This document shows, one piece after another, positions 6,509 through 14,268 of a DNA stretch of 21,766 nucleotides (the first letter of the stretch is position 1; each line of letters opens with the position of its first letter). The stretch comes from a virus. The position numbers were made by a program, and so were the translations under genes. The stretch spans positions 1 through 21,766 of the IMG/VR virus record IMGVR_UViG_3300028025_000375. One strand, written 5' to 3'. The notes below the pieces were generated by a model, which saw nothing but the letters and a program-made list of their open reading frames with translations, had not been told where the DNA came from and did not search any database.

Positions 6509-7483
6509 TTAATCTACCTGCACTTTCGTGTAACGAATAATTACAATACCTGAACCACCTGGTGACGCGGGGTTGTTATATGTTTGATATCCTGCGTTGT
6601 AAGAATTTCCACCACCGCCAGAGCCAGTATTAGCAAGACCTGCGCTAGAACCATTTGTGGTTCCAGCATCGTTACCGTCTCCACCTTTACCACCGCCACC
6701 ATTGGTAGCACCTCCTGGTGTTTGTCCTTTTCTTCCAGCACTTCCTCCGCCAGCAAACCAATAGGTGCCACCAACGTTTTGACCACTAGAAGTTATAGAA
6801 CCAATACTGCTATATGCCGTTGTTCCCGCACCACCAATACCAGTTCCTGGTGATGTAGTTCCTGCTGTTCCTACAGCACCTGCACCACCACCACCTCCAC
6901 CTGTAACATCATAAGAAGCAGAGCCGACATAGTTTCCATAACCGCCAAGATTTCCTTGAGTTGGAGATGCTGCCGTTAAGGACTGGTACCCACCAACTCC
7001 CCAACCACTTCCATCATTGTAGGCATAACTACCACCACCACCAGATGAACCGCCAGATTGACCTAGCAGTCTTGAGTCATAACCTGCACCACCACCGCCA
7101 CGACCACCACCAGTTGATGTCACAGAACCAATAACAGAGTCACTTCCGTTTGCCGTGTTTGCTCCACCTGCACCTACAGTAACTGCTAAATTAGTATTAG
7201 ATGATTGAGAGGTTACAAAACGAACACCACCTGCACCACCTCCACCGCCTGCGGTATAAACAACTGGGAAACTAGCGGTTTGATTGTATCCAGAACCACC
7301 ACCTCCACCACCTGCAATAACTAAAGCGTCATATGTAAGTGCTGAACCAGTGATGCCTAAAGTTCCATTAGCGGTAAACTTACGATAGTAGTATGTTGCA
7401 TCTGAATAAAGAGTTCCTCCAGTTACTACTGGTTTTAACTTTATAACTAACGCGTGAGACGCAGTAGTTCCTAAAATAGGCAT
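6509..7483 (-). CDS. Glycine-rich tail-tip adhesin candidate 2 (324 aa)
   Basis: The ATG at 7483 has AAGGAG about 5 nt upstream. Residues 1-55 form a beta-rich N-terminal segment (YYYRKFTANGTL). From residue about 56 onward the protein is built of many Gly tracts (GGGGGG, AGGGGGAGG, GGGRGGGG and so on) separated by short variable loops, ending in GGSGIVIIRYTK. Such layouts occur in phage receptor-binding tips; gp38-type adhesins of T-even phages stack polyglycine helices that present variable loops. The gene lies among fibre genes and is followed by the 90-aa protein. Receptor binding is inferred. It is a probable paralogue of the 313-aa glycine-rich protein. Confidence 0.75.
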   Translation of the reverse strand: MPILGTTASHALVIKLKPVVTGGTLYSDATYYYRKFTANGTLGITGSALTYDALVIAGGGGGGSGYNQTASFPVVYTAGGGGGAGGVRFVTSQSSNTNLAVTVGAGGANTANGSDSVIGSVTSTGGGRGGGGAGYDSRLLGQSGGSSGGGGSYAYNDGSGWGVGGYQSLTAASPTQGNLGGYGNYVGSASYDVTGGGGGGAGAVGTAGTTSPGTGIGGAGTTAYSSIGSITSSGQNVGGTYWFAGGGSAGRKGQTPGGATNGGGGKGGDGNDAGTTNGSSAGLANTGSGGGGNSYNAGYQTYNNPASPGGSGIVIIRYTKVQVD

Positions 7484-7492
7484 AGTTTCTCC

Positions 7493-8071
7493 TTATGCTG
7501 ATAAGTCGCCGACAAGTACCCAAGTATCTGTAGCACGTTTAATAAGTGTGGCTGATGACCATTGTGTACGTAGTTTAAGTCCTGGGGTTGCGTTAATTGT
7601 TACCCCAGCGCCGCCTACAGTAATCTGTCCTGCTCCAGTTTGAAGCAAATTGATTTGCGTTCCCGTAGGAAAGGCAACAGATGCATTAGTAGGAACTGTC
7701 AAAGTAATAGCAGAAGCATTACTTATTTCTACAAGTTTACCATTATCTGTCAAAACAAGTGTATACGCTGTACCAGTTTGCGGATTACTTGCCAAGTTAA
7801 CAACTGGTGCAGTAAGAGTCTTATTGGTTAATGTCTGCGTATCAGTAGTTCCTACAATTGAACCCGTTGCACCGTGTACTCCAGATGAAGCACCAGTATG
7901 AGTAGTTAAATTTGATGCAGTTGCGTACGTAGATGCTGCAGTAGCAGTTGCTAACTTAGCATCAATCTGTGTCTGCACAGCAGAAGTTACGCCATCTAAG
8001 TAGCCTAACTCTGTAGCAGATACTGTAGTTAAGGCTGTACCAGCATTGGCTAGGTCACGGGCTTTAGTCAT
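7493..8071 (-). CDS. Tail-fibre-like protein (192 aa)
   Basis: The start overlaps the stop of the 62-aa gene by 4 nt (ATGA, 8068-8071). The N-terminus MTKARDLANAGTALTTVS is followed by ATELGYLDGVTSAVQTQIDA, both common in marine-phage tail fibres. The segment GTTDTQTLTNKTLTAPVV is another typical fibre element. The C-terminal half (about 100-190) is a beta domain with LTVPTNASVAFPTGTQI and ends KRATDTWVLVGD. The alternation of short predicted coiled coil and beta strands suggests a trimeric fibre or collar fibre. It sits between the two glycine-rich cassettes. Confidence 0.75.
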   Translation of the reverse strand: MTKARDLANAGTALTTVSATELGYLDGVTSAVQTQIDAKLATATAASTYATASNLTTHTGASSGVHGATGSIVGTTDTQTLTNKTLTAPVVNLASNPQTGTAYTLVLTDNGKLVEISNASAITLTVPTNASVAFPTGTQINLLQTGAGQITVGGAGVTINATPGLKLRTQWSSATLIKRATDTWVLVGDLSA

Positions 8072-8256
8072 TCAGTTACCTCTGGTTCTGCTGCTTTGAT
8101 AAATTGAGTTCCATCATATGAATCACCAATACCAAATTCTGTTGGTGGCAACTCTACACAATTTGCGTTAGTAGCGGCAGTTGCTATTTCCAAAGAGTCA
8201 GCCACAATGATATTAATAATTTCATTTTCTTCATTAAGTACTGCAAAATTAACCAT
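8068..8256 (-). CDS. Small tail-associated protein paired with glycine-rich adhesin (62 aa)
   Basis: The ATG at 8256 follows AAGGAG with normal spacing, 11 nt after the 313-aa glycine-rich gene. The protein opens MVNFAVLNEENEIINIIVAD and has GIGDSYDGTQFIKA near its C-terminus. This pattern is common in small proteins next to phage tail-fibre genes, and the YDGTQF-like motif also occurs in fibre assembly proteins. It resembles the 90-aa protein at 6234-6506 in its first strand and its G(I/V)GDxYD motif. Chaperone or minor fibre subunit is an inference from the repeated pairing with a glycine-rich gene. Confidence 0.72.
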   Translation of the reverse strand: MVNFAVLNEENEIINIIVADSLEIATAATNANCVELPPTEFGIGDSYDGTQFIKAAEPEVTE

Positions 8257-8267
8257 TTAATTTCTCC

Positions 8268-9209
8268 TTAGTAATAAATCAATACGCATCCAGCGCCACC
8301 GTTGCCTGCTTGGCTTGCACCAAATCCAGCACCGCCACCACCACCACCTGAGCCACCGTTACCACCAGTAGTTCCAGAACCGCTACTACCTGCTGCTAAA
8401 AATCCTGCACCACCACCAGAACCACCGCCACCTGCACCTGTTCCTCCTGCAAAGGTTGCTGTTATTCCACCGTCTCTAAATGAACCTCCGCCATTTCCAG
8501 AAGAAGCACCACCTCCTGCGGTAAATCCAGAACCACCAGTGTTTCCCCAAGGAGCATCCGCTGACCAAGCACCCGCGCCGCCGCCTAAATAATTATGTTG
8601 GCGTACATTAAGAAGATTTGAAACAGAAGTAACGGTGCTTGAACCTGAAGCCTGTGACCAGTTACCTTTATTATTTCCCCAAGGTGCACCACAAGGCAAT
8701 GTAAGTATTTTATTTGTATTTGGAAACACAGGAGTAGCAGCGTTGCCACCATAGCCAGGTACACCATCGCCGTGAATAGGTACTGCAGTGCCAGTGTCAA
8801 GTTGAGCGTTACCATTACCACAACCACCACCACCGCCATTTGCAAAAACTGTACCAAAAATAGTTGTTCCACCTCTGCCGCCATTGCTTGATGCGGTTAC
8901 ACCACCTGCGCCAATGGTTGCAGTGATTCCAGTAGACGGAACATCTACCCAACCAATTACTACACCACCACCACCGCCGCCGCCATTTGCTGAAGTTGAG
9001 CCATTGCTGCCACCTGCACCACCTGCGCCAACTATTACTGCCCATACTTGTGCGGGTAACTGACCAGCAGTAAATGTGGTTGTAGAAGTAACTGTATTTT
9101 GTAAACTTAATCCAGCAGGAATGTTAAATGGCATATTTGATGCAGCAGGAAAACGACCAACCGATAAACCACTTGCTGCTGTAGGAACAGGAAATACTGA
9201 TAGACCCAT
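8268..9209 (-). CDS. Glycine-rich tail-tip adhesin candidate 1 (313 aa)
   Basis: The ATG at 9209 is chosen because the preceding gene stops at 9211 and GAGG lies about 10 nt upstream; the longer frame from 9290 would overlap that gene by 80 nt. The N-terminal 65 residues (MGLSVFPVPTAASG...TTTFTAG) form a beta-rich anchor. From about residue 75 the sequence is dominated by Gly tracts with intervening variable loops, ending GNGGAGCVLIYY. The C-terminal motif and the overall plan match the 324-aa protein. Adhesin function is inferred from glycine-rich phage tips and from position after the fibre gene. Confidence 0.75.
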   Translation of the reverse strand: MGLSVFPVPTAASGLSVGRFPAASNMPFNIPAGLSLQNTVTSTTTFTAGQLPAQVWAVIVGAGGAGGSNGSTSANGGGGGGGVVIGWVDVPSTGITATIGAGGVTASSNGGRGGTTIFGTVFANGGGGGCGNGNAQLDTGTAVPIHGDGVPGYGGNAATPVFPNTNKILTLPCGAPWGNNKGNWSQASGSSTVTSVSNLLNVRQHNYLGGGAGAWSADAPWGNTGGSGFTAGGGASSGNGGGSFRDGGITATFAGGTGAGGGGSGGGAGFLAAGSSGSGTTGGNGGSGGGGGGAGFGASQAGNGGAGCVLIYY

Positions 9210-9210
9210 A

Positions 9211-9516
9211 TTAAGATACCTCAATTCCGCTGATGTGGAAGTTAATTGATGTTGCTGATGCTCCACCAGTAATGGTCTGAGTTGCGGCAAGTACCTGCTT
9301 TAGGTCAATGTATGCTGTTGTGTTTGCAGCAATGGCTGCAGTTGTGTGCAGTGCAGTACCAGCAAGTCCTAGTGTAAATGTACCTGCAGTTCCTGCTGTG
9401 TTAGTCACAGCAATGTTAGTTACAATTGTTGTTGTAGAAGAAGGAACTGTATAAAGAGTTGTTCCTACTGTAGTTGTTGCTGCTCCACGGAACAGCGCCT
9501 TGGTTGTTGTTGGCAT
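9211..9516 (-). CDS. Small beta-rich structural protein (101 aa)
   Basis: The ATG at 9516 follows AAAGGGAG with good spacing, 15 nt after the 798-aa fibre gene. The sequence is almost entirely Thr, Ala, Ile, Val and Gly in alternating strands (TLYTVPSSTTTIVTNIAVTN, then AIAANTTAYIDLKQVL), typical of a small beta sandwich. I recall similar 90-110-aa proteins in tail and decoration regions of phages. It may be a minor tail or capsid decoration protein; the exact role is unknown. Confidence 0.68.
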   Translation of the reverse strand: MPTTTKALFRGAATTTVGTTLYTVPSSTTTIVTNIAVTNTAGTAGTFTLGLAGTALHTTAAIAANTTAYIDLKQVLAATQTITGGASATSINFHISGIEVS

Positions 9517-9531
9517 TACTTACTCCCTTTC

Positions 9532-11928
9532 TTAGAGTGCGCCCATTAGGATTAGTGCCAGTTCATCTGCCACGCTTCCTGGACCGTTAAGTACTACGTC
9601 GGTTAATCCTGAAATTGTTGTTACTGTTGCACCTGATGCAATAGTTGTTGAACCCAAAGTTGGTGCTGAGTAGCCAGATACTGCTGCCCATTTGATACCA
9701 GTAGCAGTTGATGAGTCAGCCTGTAGGTAGTACCCATCAGTGCCAAGTGTTAATTTTCCTGGTGTGTCTGCAGCAGTTGCTACTAAGATGTCACCTTTAG
9801 CATCAAATAAACTCTTGTCAATTGCTGTTGCCAGTTCAAATGATGTGAAAGTAATAATCTCCACAATGTCTCCAGCAACCAGCGCTGCAAGAGATGTGAT
9901 GCTTGTACCATTAGATGCTGTGTAGTCAGATGTGCGAGCAAGAAGTACACCATTGAGGTATACCTGCTCTTTACCTGGTAGATAACTTAAAGTTACGCCA
10001 TTAGCATCAGTTCCTGTAAGTGATGTTTCTCCGCCAGATGCATCAAAGCGGTAGCGGAAGATTGCAGCAGTTGAGGAGATTGAACCCCATTCTGTTCCAG
10101 TCCAGGCATACATTGCATTGGTTGTTGAGTTCCAGTAGATAGCACCTGTGATAAGTGAGTTACCATCATTGTCTACAGATGGAGCAGATGACTTGGCACC
10201 TAAGTAACGGTCATCAAAGTTATCATAAGTTGTAGCAGCGGCAGCAGCACTTGCTGCAGCAGCGGTAGCAGAACCTGCAACTGCGTCTACGTATACCTTA
10301 GTAGCAGCATCTGCATCGCTTGTAGGTGTTCCTAAACCAGTTACCTTGAAACCACCAGCAGCAAGATTGCCAAGTAGTGTTCCAGTTGTTCTATTTAGGT
10401 ATGTACCAGAAAGACTAATTGCTCCAGTGTTACCGTCAACAGATAGAACTGCATCTGTTGGAGTAAGCAATTCTTGCCAGTTGCCAAGGGTAGAGGCTGG
10501 AGTTGCTGTAAGAATAAATGACTTGTTAACATCTGTGCGAACTGCAACGTCACCAATCTGTGCAGTCAAAGCAAGCATTGCAGCCTGCGAAATAACCACT
10601 GATGTTTCGGTAATTGCTAATGCAGGTAATTGATTAGTAGGAATTAATCCAGAACCATCTAGAGATGCAATACCATTTACTGCACCCTTTTGAGTTGTAA
10701 TGTAGTTAAGAGTTACTGCATCTTGAGCATTAGTTGGGTCTGCAAGTCCTGTAATCTTCTGAGCATTCAAGGCAACGGCTGCAGTAGGTGCTGCCATCTG
10801 GTCTAGGCGAGATGTACGAACCTGTGTATCAAAGTCTGAGATAGTAGATGCTGTCTGTGTACCTGTGTGGTTAGCACGAGCCAGTGGGTCTACCGCCAAC
10901 TTAGATAGGGCAATAGCAGCAGATGCGTTGATGTCTGCATTAACAATAGTTCCGTCAACCAAGTCAGCAGAGGTAATAGTTCCGCCAAGGTCTAACTTAG
11001 TTTTAGCAATTGCTGCGGTAGCAGATACGTCAGCATTGACAATAGTACCGTCTAGAATCTTGGCAGATGTAACTGCTCCGTCTGCTAGGTCACCAGCAAC
11101 GATAGTGCCATCAGCAATCTTAGCCGAAGTAATAGCACTGTCAGCAATATCTCCAGTAGCAATTGTTCCATCAAGAATCTTTGCTGATGTAATGGCTCCA
11201 TCTGCAATGTCGCCAGCAACAATTGTTCCGTCTGCAATCTTAGCGCTAGTTACTGCTGAGTCTGCAATCTTGGCAGTAGCAACTGCGTTAGGGGCTAATT
11301 TTCCTTCTGTAACTGATAGGTCATCAATCTTAACTGTTCCTACAGCACCTGTTGCAATCTTACCGCTTGTGATAGCAGAGTCTGCGATATCACCTGTAGC
11401 AATAGTAAGGTCTGCGATTTTGGCAGATGTAATTGCGCTATCAGCAATCTTTGCAGTGGTTACGTTAGCATCTGTAATTTTAGCAGTAGTTACAGCGTTT
11501 GCCTGGAGCATTGCTGTAGTAATCATGTTTGTGTCGGTTGTCTCTAGGACGTTGGCAATAGTCAATCCGTGAGCAGTTGTGACATTCTCAATGTGATTGT
11601 TAGCCTCACGGAAGTCCACGGCGATAGCCATGTGACGAACCTTGGCACCTGCTGAGTGAGCAATACCAGAGACACCTTCTGTACCAGTTCCATCTACACC
11701 ACGAATAATTGTGATTGTTGTGCTAGCAGGAGAAGTAGGAGAAACAGCATAGACAATTTCTTCAAGTGCTGTATCTGGGTCAATGACAAGTGTAAAGCGC
11801 TCACCAGAACCAGGAGTAATGCCACCCAGTACGTTTGCTGAGTTGACAGTCATAGTCGTAGCGGTAGCGTTAAGAGCGGTTTGTAAGTAGGTCTCTTGTG
11901 AGATAGAGGAATAGCGGCGAACTGTCAT
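9532..11928 (-). CDS. Long tail-fibre protein with decapeptide repeats (798 aa)
   Basis: The ATG at 11928 follows GAGG with acceptable spacing and lies 3 nt after the connector gene. Residues 1-110 form an N-terminal domain with a TIIRGVDGTGT motif, probably the virion anchor. Residues 141-300 are sixteen consecutive 10-residue repeats, roughly (I/L)-(A/L)-D-x-(A/T)-I-x-(S/T)-A-(K/D), expected to form a beta-helical or spiral fibre shaft. Then come HTGTQTASTISDF, two VTGLG/ITGLADPT-type elements, GAIYWNSTTNAMYAWTGTEW, a domain with EQVYLNGVLLARTSDY, and a C-terminal tip. These elements are widespread in T7-like and cyanophage fibres. The role is host recognition or positioning of the adhesins encoded downstream. 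Confidence 0.85.
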   Translation of the reverse strand: MTVRRYSSISQETYLQTALNATATTMTVNSANVLGGITPGSGERFTLVIDPDTALEEIVYAVSPTSPASTTITIIRGVDGTGTEGVSGIAHSAGAKVRHMAIAVDFREANNHIENVTTAHGLTIANVLETTDTNMITTAMLQANAVTTAKITDANVTTAKIADSAITSAKIADLTIATGDIADSAITSGKIATGAVGTVKIDDLSVTEGKLAPNAVATAKIADSAVTSAKIADGTIVAGDIADGAITSAKILDGTIATGDIADSAITSAKIADGTIVAGDLADGAVTSAKILDGTIVNADVSATAAIAKTKLDLGGTITSADLVDGTIVNADINASAAIALSKLAVDPLARANHTGTQTASTISDFDTQVRTSRLDQMAAPTAAVALNAQKITGLADPTNAQDAVTLNYITTQKGAVNGIASLDGSGLIPTNQLPALAITETSVVISQAAMLALTAQIGDVAVRTDVNKSFILTATPASTLGNWQELLTPTDAVLSVDGNTGAISLSGTYLNRTTGTLLGNLAAGGFKVTGLGTPTSDADAATKVYVDAVAGSATAAAASAAAAATTYDNFDDRYLGAKSSAPSVDNDGNSLITGAIYWNSTTNAMYAWTGTEWGSISSTAAIFRYRFDASGGETSLTGTDANGVTLSYLPGKEQVYLNGVLLARTSDYTASNGTSITSLAALVAGDIVEIITFTSFELATAIDKSLFDAKGDILVATAADTPGKLTLGTDGYYLQADSSTATGIKWAAVSGYSAPTLGSTTIASGATVTTISGLTDVVLNGPGSVADELALILMGAL
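11029..11508 (-). repeat. 30-bp-period coding repeat array (16 units) in the fibre gene
   Basis: These 480 bp encode residues 141-300 of the fibre as sixteen in-register 10-residue units. Alternate units differ (ADSAITSAKI versus ADGTIVAGDI types), so the higher-order period is 60 bp. Such arrays can change copy number by recombination. Confidence 0.75.
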
Positions 11929-11931
11929 TTA

Positions 11932-12837
11932 TTAGTACCTCGTATAGTGGATGCGAATTGGGTAAACGTCACGGAGTTTCTTGGTTTCCTCATTCAAGCG
12001 TTGTTGATAGAGGGCAAGAAGGAATCTAGTTGTAGAAGCACCAGAGCCATACTGAATCTTGCTATCGGCTTGGTCTGCTTCTGCAGATGAATAGTTAAGG
12101 CGACCTGGGTCAATAAATGATGCCAAACGATATGCTGCACCATAAAGGATTACATCCTTACAAGATGAAGGCAATCCTGTAATAGACTCAAATGTGTCTG
12201 TAGGTGCTGCAGCATTTAACGTAGTCGGTTTCTTAGTATAATAAACTTGAACAGTACGACCTGCTTCAATGCGGTCATAGATTGAAATAGTGTTAGCGGT
12301 TGTAAATGCAGTAGAGTTTGCAAGAGGGTCATGACGCCATCCTTTAACTGGTAGCCACTCGTCTGTAGGTCCTGTGGTCTTCCAAGAAACGTATAGAACT
12401 GTCTGTGCTTCTGCTGGGATTGAGTATGCTGTCTTGACTGAGTTATAGTTAAATGTGTAAATTCCTATGCCAAACAAGTTAGGAAAGACTGCATCGATAG
12501 TATCGTTAATAGCCTTCTTAACTGTAGCCTTAGGAAATGTTGGAGCAACTGTAACCTTGGTATTTGTTGTATGAGCAGCATTGGTTGTACCGTGGTATCC
12601 ACGGCCATAAGGTGCTACGATTGCAGTTGATGAAACTCTGTCATAAGAATCTAACCAAAGTAGTTCATCATCAATTTCGACAACACCTTTACCAATATTG
12701 GTAGTATTACCAAGATTTAAGATAAGACCAGTAGAGGTCACATCTTGTGTGAGGTGCGTTGTACGGTCTTGCCTCAATGTGTAGCCTGATAGGTTGAGGA
12801 TAACCTCATCTACCAAATTGGCGTAGGTGGTTGTCAT
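11932..12837 (-). CDS. Head-tail connector/adaptor candidate (301 aa)
   Basis: The ATG at 12837 has AAAGGA 5 nt upstream. The N-terminal 95 residues carry a beta module with DDELLWLDSYDR and PYGRGYHGTTNAAH. The remaining two thirds include IPAEAQTVLYVSWKT, VQVYYTKKP and a helical C-terminus (SCKDVILYGAAYRLASF to QQRLNEETKKLRDVY). A helical C-terminal bundle and the place between head and fibre genes are typical of head-completion or tail-tube adaptor proteins of short-tailed phages. The family is not certain, and a minor tail protein is the main alternative. No portal or terminase lies in the window. Confidence 0.6.
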   Translation of the reverse strand: MTTTYANLVDEVILNLSGYTLRQDRTTHLTQDVTSTGLILNLGNTTNIGKGVVEIDDELLWLDSYDRVSSTAIVAPYGRGYHGTTNAAHTTNTKVTVAPTFPKATVKKAINDTIDAVFPNLFGIGIYTFNYNSVKTAYSIPAEAQTVLYVSWKTTGPTDEWLPVKGWRHDPLANSTAFTTANTISIYDRIEAGRTVQVYYTKKPTTLNAAAPTDTFESITGLPSSCKDVILYGAAYRLASFIDPGRLNYSSAEADQADSKIQYGSGASTTRFLLALYQQRLNEETKKLRDVYPIRIHYTRY

Positions 12838-12856
12838 TTTTGTCCTTTAGGTTGAA

Positions 12857-13345
12857 TTACTTGCTCTTCTTATTCTTTGAAGTAAATGGTTCTTTAAGTG
12901 CGCGAGGAATATCAAATACAAATTTAGCGAATGGGTCAGTTGTTCCTGACTTCTTAGCCATTGGCTTTGATGACTTACTTGATGTCTTGTTCATTGATGA
13001 ACGAGCAGAGTCTGCTGACTTGTACTTAGCACCAGAGGACTTGCTTGCGCTAGAACGTGCTGCATCTGCAGAACCTGACTTGACTACTGCTGCCTTCTTT
13101 GCTGCTGCTAAACGCTCAGCACCATACATACGCTTTACACCTTGAACGAAAGATGCGTCCTTTGATGTTGCTGCCTTCTTAAGAGAAGCAGCCATTCCTG
13201 CCTTTTTGATTGAATCAATTGTTGCCTGACTTACAGGTGTGTATAGGTTAGAACCCTTAAGTCCCTTGCCTCCACCTTTTGGAAGTCCACGCTTTGGCTT
13301 CATCGCTTGTGCGCGAGCCTCATCTGCTGATTTTGCCATTACCAT
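12857..13345 (-). CDS. Lys/Ser/Ala-rich basic protein (162 aa)
   Basis: Two ATGs are possible, at 13345 and 13339; AAGG lies 4 or 10 nt upstream respectively. The protein is very basic and of low complexity, with Gly-rich PKRGLPKGGGKGLKG early, DSIKKAGMAASLKKA in the middle, repeated (S)ADxARSSxxK segments at about 90-120, and a hydrophobic segment KFVFDIPRALKEPF near the C-terminus. It may bind DNA, like histone-like internal head proteins, or be a minor head protein, but no family is recognised. It belongs to the run of small genes between capsid and connector. Confidence 0.65.
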   Translation of the reverse strand: MVMAKSADEARAQAMKPKRGLPKGGGKGLKGSNLYTPVSQATIDSIKKAGMAASLKKAATSKDASFVQGVKRMYGAERLAAAKKAAVVKSGSADAARSSASKSSGAKYKSADSARSSMNKTSSKSSKPMAKKSGTTDPFAKFVFDIPRALKEPFTSKNKKSK

Positions 13346-13617
13346 TTCACCTTATCTGCCCAATATGCGGCACTCATTTTTCCTTTGGATATATTCTTTG
13401 CATGTCTTGCTTTGAAAGATTTACGACGTGCTGCATATGATGCAGATTCTCCTGCTTTTTTAGGTGAGCCAGAAACGCCTTGTTGTCCAAAACGTATGGT
13501 CTTGACCTGGCTACCTACCTTAGCCACAACTACGTGTGACTTAGTAGGGTGACTCGGAGTGCGCTTAGGCTTGTTATAGCCTGCCACTCCTGCCCGTGTT
13601 AATCGTGAGTCTTTCAC
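13339..13617 (-). CDS. Small conserved basic phage protein (92 aa)
   Basis: The start is a GTG at 13617 that overlaps the stop of the 51-aa gene (GTGA). The sequence MKDSRLTRAGVAGYNKPKRT, the centre KTIRFGQQGVSGSPKKAGES and the end FKARHAKNISKGKMSAAYWADKVKW match a conserved small protein that I recall from cyanophages and other aquatic phages, without assigned function. It is strongly basic and has two alpha-helical stretches in its second half. Nucleic-acid binding or head assembly are possible. The recognisable motif makes the gene call secure despite the unknown role. Confidence 0.78.
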   Translation of the reverse strand: MKDSRLTRAGVAGYNKPKRTPSHPTKSHVVVAKVGSQVKTIRFGQQGVSGSPKKAGESASYAARRKSFKARHAKNISKGKMSAAYWADKVKW

Positions 13618-13769
13618 TTCTTCTTCCTTACTGCTGCATTGTCCACTAGATTTGGATAAGGACGACCTGCTGCTTTAGCACGTGCCTTAGCCCTAGCCTT
13701 CTGTGCTGGTGTTAAAGGAGTTGATTTCTTCTTTGGGTTCTTTTTCTCCCAGAATGGTTTAGCCTTCAT
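13614..13769 (-). CDS. Very small basic protein (51 aa)
   Basis: The ATG at 13769 overlaps the preceding stop by 1 nt (TAATG) and the gene ends within GTGA shared with the 92-aa gene. The sequence starts MKAKPFWEKKNPKKKSTPLT and continues PAQKARAKARAKAAGRPYPN, ending LVDNAAVRKKK. I recall close relatives in metagenomic phages, always tiny and of unknown function. It is extremely basic (Lys/Arg about one third), with an Ala/Lys helix in the middle. DNA or RNA binding is plausible. Confidence 0.72.
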   Translation of the reverse strand: MKAKPFWEKKNPKKKSTPLTPAQKARAKARAKAAGRPYPNLVDNAAVRKKK

Positions 13770-13834
13770 TAGCACTTACACTTATTATCTGGCTTGCTAC
13801 ATAAGCGACAATTGCCTGGCTTACGAATTGGCAT
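13769..13834 (-). CDS. 21-aa Cys-rich microprotein
   Basis: The ATG at 13834 directly follows the TAA (13835-13837) of the 77-aa gene, and its own TAA overlaps the next ATG (TAATG). The peptide is MPIRKPGNCRLCSKPDNKCK plus a final C, with Cys at 9, 12, 19 and 21, giving CxxC and CxC pairs that could hold one zinc ion. The exact tiling between two genes argues for translation, but a chance frame of this length cannot be excluded. Confidence 0.5.
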   Translation of the reverse strand: MPIRKPGNCRLCSKPDNKCKC

Positions 13835-14068
13835 TTACTTCTTCTTTGCTTTTACTTGCTTCGCAGTCTTGTCACTATAACGACGACCCTGTAGAAGCGC
13901 ACCAGCAAGTTGTCCCACTTCTTGCTTTATATTTGATGGACCAAGTTTCATTCCCTTAGGAAGAGGACGGTTTCCATTCAAATACTTATCGATAGCGTTG
14001 CTTGTATTCTTTGCTGCTTGGCCTAGTTCCTTTTGTAGGTTATCTAGGTATGATACTTTCTTAGCCAT
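13835..14068 (-). CDS. Small basic protein (77 aa)
   Basis: The ATG at 14068 overlaps the preceding stop by 1 nt (TAATG). The protein is basic at both ends (MAKKVSYL, then KTAKQVKAKKK) with a predicted helix at about 8-30 (DNLQKELGQAAKNTSNAIDK) and a second at about 49-62. I recognise no family. It lies in the micro-gene run between capsid and connector, so a minor head or DNA-packaging role is an inference from place. Confidence 0.65.
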   Translation of the reverse strand: MAKKVSYLDNLQKELGQAAKNTSNAIDKYLNGNRPLPKGMKLGPSNIKQEVGQLAGALLQGRRYSDKTAKQVKAKKK

Positions 14069-14268
14069 TACTTGCCACCAAACAATCCACGCTTTACGGC
14101 CTTCTTCTTGGCAGTCTTTTTAGCGGTCTTCTTCATGACCTTCTTTGAGCCGTATTCGACTTCGCGCTCCATCTTGCCCTCTGTCTTTTCGTGCTTCTTA
14201 GAAGCCTTCTTTGCTGCCTTCATTCCTGCTGCTGTGTATGGAAACTTCTTTCCTTCTACCATTGGCAT
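14068..14268 (-). CDS. Small Lys-rich protein with GKKFPYTAAG motif (66 aa)
   Basis: The ATG at 14268 overlaps the previous stop by 1 nt (TAATG). The N-terminus MPMVEGKKFPYTAAGMKAA is a motif I recall from short cyanophage and pelagiphage proteins in the head region. The remainder is almost all Lys, Ala and Glu, ending KKAVKRGLFGGK. This composition suggests a DNA-binding or charge-neutralising protein packed in the head, but no function has been established. Confidence 0.7.
   Translation of the reverse strand: MPMVEGKKFPYTAAGMKAAKKASKKHEKTEGKMEREVEYGSKKVMKKTAKKTAKKKAVKRGLFGGK

Noticed and set aside
8302-8592. Plus-strand proline-rich 96-codon frame
   Set aside because: It is the antisense of glycine codons in the adhesin gene.
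10865-11572. Plus-strand 235-codon open frame opposite the fibre gene
   Set aside because: It is the antisense shadow of the decapeptide repeat array; its repeats mirror the fibre repeats and it has no convincing start context.
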